In this document: positions 9,070 to 17,299 of the stretch, piece after piece
How the letters are laid out: every line of letters begins with the position of its first letter
Position numbering within the stretch: position 1 is the stretch's first letter
Origin: Bacteroidetes bacterium UBA7674
GTDB taxonomy: Bacteria; Bacteroidota; Bacteroidia; Chitinophagales; Chitinophagaceae
Length of the DNA: 64,000 bases
Direction of reading: 5' to 3'
NCBI GenBank assembly: GCA_002483105.1
Contig: DLHG01000013.1
Location: 992,001-1,056,000 of the forward strand
Position numbers and translations under genes: made by a program
Notes under the pieces: generated by a model
Told to the model about the DNA's origin: nothing
Database searches by the model: none
What the model saw: the letters and a program-made list of their open reading frames with translations, nothing else

Positions 9070-9618
9070 TTAGTATTGCGTTGCTGTATACACCACTTGG
9101 GTGGTGTAAGTCCCTGCCGGGTAACTTAGTCCGGGTATGGCCTGGTATTGTATAGAGAACGTTTTATTATTCCCGGTAGTGGCCGCATTTATCAGGTTCT
9201 GATTATTGGACGTAAGTGTACTATAGGCCGAAAATGGGCTGGCAATAGATCCGCCCGTAGCGTTAGCGGTCACTCGCAGTTTTAGCTTAGTATTTACCGG
9301 CATTACAGGGACCGGAGTATAAGAGCCGGTATAGGTAAAGTTTGCGGCGTTCGTCTTTACTGTAATATTAAAAGGCTTGGTTGATGCAGCGGTCAGTTGT
9401 TGCACTGTAGATTCCTTGCCTGTTGTAAAGTCGTTAATAGTAGTGAATCCCAATGAAACGGCACTACCTGTACTGGTACCGGTTGAGTTGAACGTTAATA
9501 CGATAACATTGACCAGGTTTACATCCACTACTTGAGTTTCAGTAGTGCTCGATTGGGCCTTTGCATAGTTGCACAACACACATAGAAGGGACAATATCGT
9601 AAGTACTCTCTTGATCAT
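9070..9618 (-). CDS. Small secreted protein, paralogue 1 of 3
   Basis: A 182-residue protein with a signal peptide ending at YAKAQ (about residue 22). The mature part is Thr/Ser/Asn-rich and looks all-beta. It ends in a conserved block, IQYQAIPGLSYPAGTY then VVYTATQ, shared with the two following genes. This C-terminal pattern recalls pilin-like or WxL-like beta-sandwiches, but I cannot assign a family. It is the last gene of a three-gene minus-strand cluster, 23 bases after its neighbour. Confidence 0.75.
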   Translation of the reverse strand: MIKRVLTILSLLCVLCNYAKAQSSTTETQVVDVNLVNVIVLTFNSTGTSTGSAVSLGFTTINDFTTGKESTVQQLTAASTKPFNITVKTNAANFTYTGSYTPVPVMPVNTKLKLRVTANATGGSIASPFSAYSTLTSNNQNLINAATTGNNKTFSIQYQAIPGLSYPAGTYTTQVVYTATQY

Positions 9619-9641
9619 TTATGCTTTATGTATTATGTCTG

Positions 9642-10187
9642 TCATTGTTGTGTTCCTGTAAAAACTACTTGTGTTGAATATGTCCCCAATGCGAAACCCA
9701 ATCCGGGAATACCCTGGTATTGGACGCTAAATGTTTTGTTTGTACCACTCGTCCCTCCGTTAATAAAGTTTTGAGCGGAGGAGCTCAGTGATGTATAATT
9801 AGCAAAGGCCCCGGCTATAGCACCACCTGTGCCATTAGCTGCAACTTTGCATCTTAAATTTCCTAGTATCGGCATCAGGTTCCCAAGCAACGAACTGCCT
9901 GTATATGTAAAAAACGCCGAATTCGTTTTCGCAGTAATATTGAAGTTCTTTGTCGATGACACCGTAAGCTGTTGGGCACTGGTTGCTACTCCACTTAGCA
10001 GATCTGTCAATAGATTCATTGCCAGGTTCAGTGTAGTGCCTGAAGTACCATTTGTCGATACAAATTTCATCGATATCACATTCACCAGGTTCACATCTAC
10101 CTGTTGTGTTACTATAGTAGATGTTTGCCCAAAGCTAGTGTATTGCACAAGCAATACAACTACTACAGATAGTAAAAACTTTTTCAT
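9642..10187 (-). CDS. Small secreted protein, paralogue 2 of 3
   Basis: A 181-residue paralogue of the neighbouring genes: signal peptide MKKFLLSVVVVLLVQY ending near FGQ, a VDVNLVNVI block, a TYTG-type motif mid-protein and the C-terminal IPGLGFALGTYSTQ block. The reading frame extends 29 codons upstream, but the signal peptide fixes the start at ATG 10187. Function unknown; probably exported, and a subunit of a surface structure is possible. Confidence 0.75.
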   Translation of the reverse strand: MKKFLLSVVVVLLVQYTSFGQTSTIVTQQVDVNLVNVISMKFVSTNGTSGTTLNLAMNLLTDLLSGVATSAQQLTVSSTKNFNITAKTNSAFFTYTGSSLLGNLMPILGNLRCKVAANGTGGAIAGAFANYTSLSSSAQNFINGGTSGTNKTFSVQYQGIPGLGFALGTYSTQVVFTGTQQ

Positions 10188-10329
10188 TGGAAGAAACCCT
10201 ATGTGTTGCACAAAGATTGCTTGGGGAATCTTATTTATAAAGCTTTTAACACCCGTTAACACTGGCGTTTTCACTAATTAACGTCTTCTTAAGAACTCCT
10301 CTTATAAAATGTTAAAATTATTAACTCAG

Positions 10330-10881
10330 TTAGTTTTTAGTAGCTGTATAAACCACATTGATGAAGTAGTTTCCAACCGGTAATACTTGCTTAGGTTGAC
10401 ACTTATATTTTACTGCAAACCTTTGATTTCCTCCGTTTTGGCCATTTACCAGCAAATCTCTGTCTGCTGACCCGATCATAGCATAATCAGCAGTGCTGTA
10501 CGGTGCTGCAACCTGTCCGCCTGTATTGTTTGAAGTAACCATTACACCCAGCGCATCTCTCAGCATCTCAGCGTTAGCCTTTTCAGTACCTACATAAGAG
10601 AAGGTGCTCATATCATACTTCAGGGAAACTTTAAACTCGGTATTAGCACGAACCCTCAACTCCTGGTCAGCAACGGTAACACCATTAGCGAAATCACGTG
10701 AATTGTTGAAAGGCATGAATACTGTGTTACCCTGTGCAGAATTAACATCAGCGAAAACGATCTCAATAACATCACTCAGCGAGAACTGTGTGGCTTGCGC
10801 AGCAGAAGCGCCAGCTTCTTGCTGTGCTTTTGCTGTCACTGCCAGGCAGCTCAGGATGAATATTGTGATCAATTGTTTCAT
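10330..10881 (-). CDS. Small secreted protein, paralogue 3 of 3
   Basis: A 183-residue protein with signal peptide MKQLITIFILSCLAVTAKAQ. It is the most divergent member of the trio but keeps the same plan: a DVIEIVF block matching VNVIVLTF, an F-x-Y-x-G motif mid-protein, NNTGGQVAAPYS matching NATGGSIASPFS, and the ending LPVGNYFINVVYTATKN. It is first in transcription order, 142 bases before paralogue 2. Confidence 0.75.
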   Translation of the reverse strand: MKQLITIFILSCLAVTAKAQQEAGASAAQATQFSLSDVIEIVFADVNSAQGNTVFMPFNNSRDFANGVTVADQELRVRANTEFKVSLKYDMSTFSYVGTEKANAEMLRDALGVMVTSNNTGGQVAAPYSTADYAMIGSADRDLLVNGQNGGNQRFAVKYKCQPKQVLPVGNYFINVVYTATKN

Positions 10882-11296
10882 TTCGTTTGTTAGTTGTTCG
10901 TGTTTCTGTATGCAAATATGCGATGCTAACAGGCCTTGACGAAATAATCAGCCCCGTTTAACCCCCACTTTGCAACTGGATAACAACCGCATAACAAATG
11001 AATGCTTGTCAATGTCAAAGAACTAACAATAGCTACTCCTAAAATTAATACAATTAACTGAAAATCAATAGTTTGAGTGAAAAATCAAAAAGTACGCTTT
11101 TCTTTCTCATATAGTTAATTTCAGTACCTGAAATAGCTCGAAATCGCGTCATTTTCAGACTATTACAGCCTGTTTGGTTACCCCACACTACTTGCGTCAT
11201 GGCGGGCCCCGACCCGCCACCTTCTATTTCAGCCTTAGCGGAAACAGACTTGCGCATGGCCAGACTGCAATTTTGAATTTTGGCTTTTGAATTGAC
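10882..11296. other. Intergenic gap without a supported gene
   Basis: Downstream of map and upstream of the secreted-protein cluster. It holds a GGCGGG/CCCGCC hairpin at 11201-11218 next to GTCATGG, resembling dispersed intergenic repeats of Bacteroidota, and a -7-like CATATTTG about 40 bases before the gene at 10881. The open frame at 11054-11257 has no coding character. Confidence 0.5.
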
Positions 11297-12055
11297 CTAT
11301 ATCCCGTTAGACGAAGTCAGTATGATCGGCTTACCATCTGTAATAACCAGCGTATGTTCATGCTGGGCCACAAAACTGCCGTCTTTGGCTATATAGGTCC
11401 AGCCATCGCCCTTTTCAGTGGCCATTGAGGTATTAGTAGATATGAAAGTCTCAAGGGCAATAACAGAGTTCTTGCGAAATTTACCCCTGTTATACCGATC
11501 GTAATAGCAGGGAATCTCATGCGGGGCCTCATGAAGGCTGCGCCCTACTCCATGTCCTACAAGGTTTTTGATCACTTTCAGGCCCCGTTTACGAGCTTCA
11601 GTTTCTATTAACCTGCCTATGTCGGCTATGCGAACGCCGTCTTTTATGTTGTTCAGGGCTTTATGCAGTATATCTTTAGAGGCATTTACCAGTTGATTCA
11701 GGTTCTGGCTATCTTCTCCCAGCACAAATGAACCACCATTATCCGCCCAAAATCCATCCAGTTCTGCAGATACATCAATATTTACCAAGTCACCTTCTTT
11801 CAGAATAGTAGTTTCAGAAGGTATCCCATGTGCTATTTCATTGTTCACAGAGATACAAGTCCAGCCAGGAAAACCATAGGTCAGCTTCGGTGCCGACTTA
11901 GCCCCATACTCCTCCAGGATCGTCCGACCATATTCATCCAGTTCTTTAGTACTCATTCCCGGCTTTGCATATTCCGTCATCTTACGAAGCGTAGTTCCTA
12001 CAGCTTCGCTTATCTTCCTCATTCCTTCCAGTTCCGCCTCTGATGTTATAGACAT
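11297..12055 (-). CDS. map: Type I methionine aminopeptidase
   Basis: A 252-residue enzyme that removes the initiator Met from nascent proteins in the cytoplasm. Metal ligands are visible in order: the Asp of NIDVS, the Asp of FWADN eleven residues later, His in GHGVG, Glu in ALETF and Glu in QHEHT. The substrate-contact His lies in EIAHGIP. Length is usual for a type I enzyme without an N-terminal extension. It stands apart from the secY/infA cluster where map often lies, so a second copy may exist elsewhere. Confidence 0.95.
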   Translation of the reverse strand: MSITSEAELEGMRKISEAVGTTLRKMTEYAKPGMSTKELDEYGRTILEEYGAKSAPKLTYGFPGWTCISVNNEIAHGIPSETTILKEGDLVNIDVSAELDGFWADNGGSFVLGEDSQNLNQLVNASKDILHKALNNIKDGVRIADIGRLIETEARKRGLKVIKNLVGHGVGRSLHEAPHEIPCYYDRYNRGKFRKNSVIALETFISTNTSMATEKGDGWTYIAKDGSFVAQHEHTLVITDGKPIILTSSNGI

Positions 12056-12125
12056 AGTTCTTGATTGAAATGTAAAATTACTAATAATGAAGAAGAGTAT
12101 ACGCCTGACGTCGCAACTCTCACTC

Positions 12126-12156
12126 GCGTCATTGCGAGGAACGAAGCAATCTCGTC
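12126..12156. repeat. Dispersed GAAGCAATC repeat, single arm
   Basis: Intergenic copy of the arm GCGAGGAACGAAGCAATC, present twice more in inverted orientation at 14519-14620. Here only one arm is present. Confidence 0.55.
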
Positions 12157-12195
12157 AAAACAGAGAAGTCTAATCCGTAATTTTTTGAATTAGAA

Positions 12196-13137
12196 TCACC
12201 ACACCAGCGCACTCGCCCCCAATATCGCCGCATCTGCATCCGCAAAAGCAGAATACACCAGCGCTACCTTGTTCTTATATACGTTCAGCAGGTTAGCTTC
12301 CATATGCTGCCGCACATGTTTCATCAGTATCTCCCCCGACTTCGCTAGCCCCCCAAAGAATATAATAGCCTGCGGAGAAGTAATAGCCACAGCATCCGCC
12401 AAAGTCTGGCCCAATATCATTCCTGTATAAGCAAATAATTCCAGTGCAAACGCATCGCCATCTACAGCGGCATCATGCACCATCTTAGAGGTGATCTTTC
12501 CTTTGTGCGTACGCAGCACTGTTTCATCAGTACGTTCCTCCAACCACAGCTCCGCACTACGCACGATACCCGTAGCAGATGCATAGGTCTCCATGCAACC
12601 CTTCCTGCCACAACCACAATCACGCCCATCACGTACAGAAATAGTATGTCCCAGTTCCCCCGCAAATCCATCATGCCCGTATATCAATTGTCCATTAGCC
12701 ACAAAACCACTACCCACACCCGTTCCCAGCGTTATGAGTATAAAATCCTTCATGCCCTTTGCCGCACCATACATCATTTCACCCAGTGCGGCAGCATTAG
12801 CATCATTGGTGATCACCACCTTTTGGTGCAGCGCATCTGTCAGCAATTTTGCCAATGGTATCACACCATCCCACGGCAGGTTTGCCGCATTAGGTATTTC
12901 TCCCGTGTAGAAATTAGCATTAGGCGCACCTACACCTATACCTACGATATTATCTGCCCCGGCTTTTTCTATTATAGGATCAAGGGCCACTTTAATAGCA
13001 GCGATAAAGTCATGCACCGTAGCATGCCCCTTGGTGGGAATATTACCCTTTTCTAGGATCTGCCCCCGCCTGTCTACTATCCCGAAGGAAGTACTCGTTC
13101 CGCCAATATCTATCCCTAAAGCCAATGGCTGTGCCAT
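12196..13137 (-). CDS. ROK-family sugar kinase (glucokinase-like)
   Basis: A 313-residue ROK kinase. The ATP-phosphate loop GIDIGGTSTSFG is at 8-19, NDANAAALGE near 110, the second phosphate loop LGTGVGSG near 138-145, and the zinc-binding block CGCGRKGCMETYAS near 178-191. The EXGH motif reads GELGH. It is divergent from a FHS sugar transporter gene, 95 bases apart, suggesting uptake and phosphorylation of glucose or a related hexose. Glucose is the likeliest substrate, but other hexoses or amino sugars cannot be excluded. Confidence 0.9.
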   Translation of the reverse strand: MAQPLALGIDIGGTSTSFGIVDRRGQILEKGNIPTKGHATVHDFIAAIKVALDPIIEKAGADNIVGIGVGAPNANFYTGEIPNAANLPWDGVIPLAKLLTDALHQKVVITNDANAAALGEMMYGAAKGMKDFILITLGTGVGSGFVANGQLIYGHDGFAGELGHTISVRDGRDCGCGRKGCMETYASATGIVRSAELWLEERTDETVLRTHKGKITSKMVHDAAVDGDAFALELFAYTGMILGQTLADAVAITSPQAIIFFGGLAKSGEILMKHVRQHMEANLLNVYKNKVALVYSAFADADAAILGASALVW

Positions 13138-13232
13138 AATATCTACCTGTTTTCAACAAAATAAGACTATCTCCTGTATCAGGAAAAACTTTTTCCGCTA
13201 TTTGTGTACATTAGTGCTATACACAAACACTT

Positions 13233-14504
13233 ATGGCGAATCCCAATACCAAACAATCATACTTCACCTCCCTCTTCCTGGTAGGGTGCTTGTACTTCAT
13301 ATTCGGTTTTGTAACATGGCTGAATGGTTCATTGATCCCGTTCTTACAAACGGCCTGCGAGCTCACCGACTTCCAGGCATACCTCGTTACATTTGCCTTT
13401 TACATTTCCTACTTTGTGATGGCGCTCCCGTCATCATACATACTGAATAAAACAGGTTTCAAGAAAGGCATGAGCCTTGGCCTGGCTATAATGGCTGTCG
13501 GAAGCATCATATTTATACCTGCTGCAAACGAACGAAACTATACCTACTTTCTCACAGGTCTGTTCATGCAAGGTGTTGGGCTTGCAGTATTACAAACTGC
13601 TGTAAATCCATACGTGACCATCCTCGGTCCCGAAGCAACTGCGGCAAAGCGTATCAGTATTATGGGTATAGCCAACAAAGCAGCCGGCATCTCCAGCCCA
13701 TTGATATTGGCCTCTTTACTATTAAAAGGCATTGACCCGCTGAATGCACAACTAAAGACCATCACCGATGCCGCCCAAAGAACACAAATACTAAACGAGC
13801 TGGCACAGCGCATCGTTAACCCATACATCATCATGACGATAGTGTTGCTGGTGTTAGCATTACTCATCCTCGCTTCGCCGCTTCCTAACCTGAAAGACGA
13901 AGAAGCTAACCCTGAAGAACTGAGGAATACAGACAAAAGCTCCATCACTGCACACCCTTATTTGTTCCTGGGCGCTATTGCTATCTTCTTATATGTAGGT
14001 GTGGAAGTAATAGCCGGTGACACTATTATCAATTACGGTAAGTACTTCGACATGCCGATGGACAATGCCAAGTTCTTCAGCTCCATTACACTTACCTGTA
14101 TGGTTGGTGGTTACTTCCTCGGTATTGCTTTGATGCCCAAATACATTACCCAGGAAAACGCGCTGAAAGTTTGCGCTATACTTGGTTTAGTATTGACTGC
14201 AGGCGTCTTACTCACTTCAGGACTTACTTCTGTGATACTGGTAGCGTGCCTCGGTCTCGCCCACTCACTCATGTGGCCCGCAATCTTCCCTATGTCCTTA
14301 AAAGGTTTAGGAAGACACACCAAGCAAGGCGCAGCATTCCTGATAATGGGTATCGCCGGCGGAGCTATCCTCCCCCTCATCTACGGACAGTTAGCCGATA
14401 CCACCAACAGGCAAATGGCCTACATGATAATGATACCCTGCTACCTCTACATCCTCTACTTCGCCATAAAAGGCCACTTAGTAGGATATAAGGGGCAGAA
14501 GTAA
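13233..14504 (+). CDS. FHS-family sugar:H+ symporter (GluP/FucP-like)
   Basis: A 423-residue MFS transporter with 12 predicted helices. The FHS signature is clear: FGFVTWLNGSLIPFL in helix 1, SYFVMALPSSYI in helix 2, QTAVNPYVT near 115-123 and MWPAIFPMSLKGLG near 345. Bacterial members import glucose/galactose or fucose. Its divergent partner is a ROK kinase, which favours a glucose-type substrate. It is followed by a palindromic repeat. Confidence 0.92.
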   Translation: MANPNTKQSYFTSLFLVGCLYFIFGFVTWLNGSLIPFLQTACELTDFQAYLVTFAFYISYFVMALPSSYILNKTGFKKGMSLGLAIMAVGSIIFIPAANERNYTYFLTGLFMQGVGLAVLQTAVNPYVTILGPEATAAKRISIMGIANKAAGISSPLILASLLLKGIDPLNAQLKTITDAAQRTQILNELAQRIVNPYIIMTIVLLVLALLILASPLPNLKDEEANPEELRNTDKSSITAHPYLFLGAIAIFLYVGVEVIAGDTIINYGKYFDMPMDNAKFFSSITLTCMVGGYFLGIALMPKYITQENALKVCAILGLVLTAGVLLTSGLTSVILVACLGLAHSLMWPAIFPMSLKGLGRHTKQGAAFLIMGIAGGAILPLIYGQLADTTNRQMAYMIMIPCYLYILYFAIKGHLVGYKGQK

Positions 14505-14518
14505 AACTCACTTAGTCG

Positions 14519-14620
14519 TGTCTTTGCGAGGAACGAAGCAATCCCACGTAATGTTGTTCATTTCGCGAACGGCACTCATTACGTGTGATTGCTTCGTCGT
14601 TCCTCCTCGCAATGACGCAC
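14519..14620. repeat. Long inverted repeat of the GAAGCAATC family
   Basis: Arms of about 35 bases face each other. The left arm contains GCGAGGAACGAAGCAATC and ends CACGTAATG. The right arm is the reverse complement, with two 3-base insertions. Between them lie about 30 bases. The same arm occurs alone at 12126-12156. It could fold as a large hairpin at the end of the transporter transcript. Confidence 0.7.
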
Positions 14621-14626
14621 AAAAAA

Positions 14627-14647
14627 AGTCCCGCACTCGGCGGGACT
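14627..14647 (-). terminator. Rho-independent terminator of the TPR gene
   Basis: Stem AGTCCCGC/GCGGGACT with a 5-base loop, followed by seven T on the minus strand. It lies 48 bases after the stop of the TPR gene. Confidence 0.8.
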
Positions 14648-14694
14648 CCATATAATATCTGTTCACTGTTATCTATTCTCTGTTCACTACAAAA

Positions 14695-15345
14695 CTACCC
14701 CGGTATTCTCGCCATGTACTTGCTCATCTCAGCAAGCTGCTCTACCACCTGTTGATTCTTAGGCTTGCAAGCCTTCGCTTTGTTGAAGTAGATCTTAGCA
14801 CTCTTAAAATCCCTGCGTTGCATATAGATGGCAGAAAGTTGTAAGTATGCTGTTGCTTCATTGTCTTTGTCAGGCAGGCCTATCTTCACCGCTTTACGCA
14901 GGCTTTCCATGGCTTCCTTCATATTACCTTTCTTATAGGCAATAGAACCAAGTTGCAGGTAGGCTGTTCCTTCATATTCCTTCTCAGGCATTCCCGATGC
15001 AAGTCCTTTCCTCAGGTCAGCTTCTGCCTGGTCAAGGTCATCTCCCATTGTAGAGAAGTTGGCCTTCAGCATGTAGTAGGAAGAACGTATTGGTTTATAC
15101 AGCAGGTTAGGATACTTTACTTTATCCAGCAGCTTTTGAGCACCTTCCATATCACCATCCTCTATATAACCCTGTATCAGTGTCATAGGGCCTACCATAA
15201 AGTAAGCTACTATCATTATCACAGCTACCAGGAACGGTATCCATGCTATCCACCAGGTAACAGCAAATCCTGCCCAGAAACCCAGCGCTATCAGGAATAT
15301 GGCAACAGGGATACGGTAATTGACTAAAAAACGACGAAAATTCAT
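14695..15345 (-). CDS. Membrane-anchored TPR protein
   Basis: A 216-residue protein with two N-terminal membrane helices (about 13-30 and 34-56), followed by tetratricopeptide-like repeats from about 60 to 205. Repeats with A-Y-L-Q-L-x-x-I appear twice (TAYLQLGSIAYKKGN, TAYLQLSAIYMQRRD). Such proteins usually act as scaffolds; the partner is unknown. A -7 box TATCTTTG lies at 15372-15365, 20 bases before the ATG. It ends in a good terminator. Confidence 0.8.
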   Translation of the reverse strand: MNFRRFLVNYRIPVAIFLIALGFWAGFAVTWWIAWIPFLVAVIMIVAYFMVGPMTLIQGYIEDGDMEGAQKLLDKVKYPNLLYKPIRSSYYMLKANFSTMGDDLDQAEADLRKGLASGMPEKEYEGTAYLQLGSIAYKKGNMKEAMESLRKAVKIGLPDKDNEATAYLQLSAIYMQRRDFKSAKIYFNKAKACKPKNQQVVEQLAEMSKYMARIPG

Positions 15346-15364
15346 GCTTTTTTGTATTGGGTGG

Positions 15365-15372
15365 CAAAGATA
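15365..15372 (-). promoter_or_regulatory. -7 box TATCTTTG of the TPR gene
   Basis: Perfect TAnnTTTG match on the minus strand, 20 bases before ATG 15345. Confidence 0.45.
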
Positions 15373-15457
15373 ACAGTTTCCTTTGTCAGTGGCTAATTAT
15401 CTGTGTACGATAGTCTCTCAGTGTAGATTCGCAACAGGCATATGATAATTTCGAATA

Positions 15458-15685
15458 TCATCGTTTACTTGTTCCTGTTTCTTCACTTACATATTCCAGG
15501 ATATCACCCGGTTGGCAATCTAAGGCTTTACAAATAGCCTCCAATGTGCTAAATCGTATCGCCTTTGCCTTTCCTGTCTTTAGGATAGAAAGATTGGATA
15601 ATGTGAGGTCAACCCGCTCCGAAAGTTCATTCAGGGACATTTTTCGTTTTGCCATCATCACATCCAGGTTTACAATGATTGGCAT
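15458..15685 (-). CDS. Xre/YozG-type small HTH regulator
   Basis: A 75-residue Cro/C1-type helix-turn-helix protein: RKMSLNELSERVDLTLSNLS at about 14-33, then STLEAICKALDCQPGDILEY, the usual ending of the YozG group. It starts 3 bases after the DUF2975 gene, the standard partner of this regulator, so the two form a bicistronic unit. Confidence 0.9.
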   Translation of the reverse strand: MPIIVNLDVMMAKRKMSLNELSERVDLTLSNLSILKTGKAKAIRFSTLEAICKALDCQPGDILEYVSEETGTSKR

Positions 15686-15687
15686 AG

Positions 15688-16230
15688 CTATACGGTTAAG
15701 TCGTTCTCGTTTTGGATCTCTACCCCTTTTCTAAAAATAGCCGCGATAACATATACTACCGCCGCCATCAATATAAACGCCTGGCTGTCTTCCCAGAAAC
15801 CGTCCAGGTGATACACCTCATACCCATGGTGTTGCAGATTTTGCGTTGTCTGCCGGGCTATATAGCTTAGTATCCCAATAGAAAAAGTGATGTAGCTGAT
15901 CTGGGTTATTTGTCCTGAAACAAAACTGTTGAAGGGTTTGGATAAATGCAACTTGCTTAATAGAATGACGACGACATAAAACAACCATGCTTTCAGGATC
16001 GAGATGGCCAGAATAAAACCATAGATACCGAAAAAGACAAATTCATTACGCTCATACATTTCACTTAAGTCCAGCTTCTGATAGAGGTTTTGTACAAATT
16101 CGGGTTTGCAGATACTAAATACAAAATTCACCACCAGGCCACCGGCTTCTATACTCAGGCCAACGAAGATGATCCACGAAAAGATATATAGTCCCTTAAA
16201 TACTAAGCTGTCCCTTTTCGACATAATCAA
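15688..16230 (-). CDS. DUF2975 membrane protein
   Basis: A 180-residue protein with four predicted membrane helices (about 11-33, 65-90, 105-125, 150-168), matching DUF2975. The conserved LSKLHLSKPFNSFVS stretch is near 90-104. DUF2975 proteins are regularly paired with a YozG-like regulator as here; the pair is thought to sense an unknown membrane signal. Start may be ATG 16230 or 16224. Confidence 0.88.
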   Translation of the reverse strand: MIMSKRDSLVFKGLYIFSWIIFVGLSIEAGGLVVNFVFSICKPEFVQNLYQKLDLSEMYERNEFVFFGIYGFILAISILKAWLFYVVVILLSKLHLSKPFNSFVSGQITQISYITFSIGILSYIARQTTQNLQHHGYEVYHLDGFWEDSQAFILMAAVVYVIAAIFRKGVEIQNENDLTV

Positions 16231-16288
16231 AAGATTTAGAATATGCCGTAAATTAATAAATATTTATTGATAAACAATAAATTTTCTG

Positions 16289-16783
16289 TTAGTCTGGATA
16301 TTTAAATTCATTGCGCTTTATACGCTCTATCTGACGCCTATGCCTTAGTATATGCACTATGGCATGTTCAATTAATTGCTCTATGTCATAGGACTGACCC
16401 CAGCTAACGTGCACCTTTCGGGAGTTATCATATTCTTCAAGTTCCTCGTCTTTTATATCCCGGAAGACATCTTCATTAAAGGCAAACATTTTATCCAGGT
16501 CTTCCCTGTATGCACCTATTGTATCGCGAAGAATTACTTCATGCCTCGGTAAATTAGCTCCTCTATGATTGGCAATTTGCACGGCATAATTATATCCTGC
16601 TCTTACCACATGGCCTAGTATTGCTTGTACCGATCGGCAATTTAGGTCTTTGGTATGGGGGTCTATAGTAGTTACCAATTGAGCAGCAGAAATATCCCCG
16701 ATCACCTGGTGAAGATCGGAGAGTGCGCGCTCATATTCATCAAGCAATGCGCCAACCGCACCCGTTCTTATATTCTTGTTCAT
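16289..16783 (-). CDS. DinB-family protein (putative metal-dependent)
   Basis: A 164-residue four-helix-bundle protein of the DinB/YfiT type. Candidate metal ligands are His in GHVVRAGYNY (about 57) and the pair in IEHAIVHILRHRRQIE (about 137-147). Many family members are thiol transferases or damage-inducible proteins of unknown reaction. It is monocistronic, with no informative neighbour. Confidence 0.78.
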   Translation of the reverse strand: MNKNIRTGAVGALLDEYERALSDLHQVIGDISAAQLVTTIDPHTKDLNCRSVQAILGHVVRAGYNYAVQIANHRGANLPRHEVILRDTIGAYREDLDKMFAFNEDVFRDIKDEELEEYDNSRKVHVSWGQSYDIEQLIEHAIVHILRHRRQIERIKRNEFKYPD

Positions 16784-16810
16784 TCAGCTAAATTACAATA
16801 CAAGCACAAA

Positions 16811-16839
16811 AAAGCCACGCCGGTTACCCGGAATGGCTT
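16811..16839 (-). terminator. Terminator hairpin, minus strand
   Basis: Stem AAGCCA-cg-CCGG with CCGG-aa-TGGCTT, followed on the minus strand by a run of T. It lies about 95 bases after the stop of the small membrane-protein frame and would end its transcript. Confidence 0.65.
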
Positions 16840-16931
16840 CTTTTGTTTAACTATCTGTCTATCTATGAAAAAACTACTTATGAAATATGGTGAGTAATGG
16901 CTGTCAGGGAAAGCCATACGATCAATTTTGT

Positions 16932-17066
16932 TTACCAGCCGCTTACCAGGCCTATCAGGCGCAGTATAGCCGCAACATATATCGGGAGTGTAAGTACTGT
17001 TAACACTGCTACCAGTAACATACCTAACCTGAATCTGTTCTTTACCATAGTGATATTGCTTGTCAT
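16932..17066 (-). CDS. Possible 44-residue membrane protein
   Basis: Short frame MTSNITMVKNRFRLG, then a hydrophobic segment of about 20 residues (LLVAVLTVLTLPIYVAAILRL), ending VSGW. A basic N-terminus followed by one helix suggests a small inner-membrane protein. It lies alone between a terminator for the upstream ilvE (17237-17262) and a minus-strand terminator at 16811-16839. An A-rich, Shine-Dalgarno-free leader precedes the ATG, as at many Bacteroidota genes. No homologue is known to me. Confidence 0.45.
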   Translation of the reverse strand: MTSNITMVKNRFRLGMLLVAVLTVLTLPIYVAAILRLIGLVSGW

Positions 17067-17236
17067 GTTATTTTTTGTTTTGTTGTTGTTGAAACAAAGA
17101 TGTTGCATACAAGCTCCTAAAGGAAATTTTCAGACCCGATTAACGGCAGCTTTAGATTTGGTTAACGAGTCATTAAGAACCATGCTGCTTTGGATTTTGA
17201 TGATTAGCCTTGATATTAGGAGGATACCGACAAAAG

Positions 17237-17262
17237 AAAACGACCGGATATCCGGTCGTTTT
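17237..17262. terminator. Bidirectional terminator after ilvE
   Basis: Perfect palindrome AAAACGACCGGAT then ATCCGGTCGTTTT, about 38 bases after the ilvE stop. A/T tracts on both sides permit termination in either direction. Confidence 0.75.
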
Positions 17263-17299
17263 AAAATCTTGGCAATCATCAAAATGTAAAGGATCGTTG

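Noticed and set aside
9829..10281. 150-residue plus-strand frame
   Set aside because: Antisense to paralogue 2 of the secreted family, whose signal peptide and conserved blocks support the minus strand.
11054..11257. 67-residue minus-strand frame in the gap after map
   Set aside because: Runs through a GGCGGG/CCCGCC hairpin repeat, with no hydrophobic or domain pattern and no conserved start.
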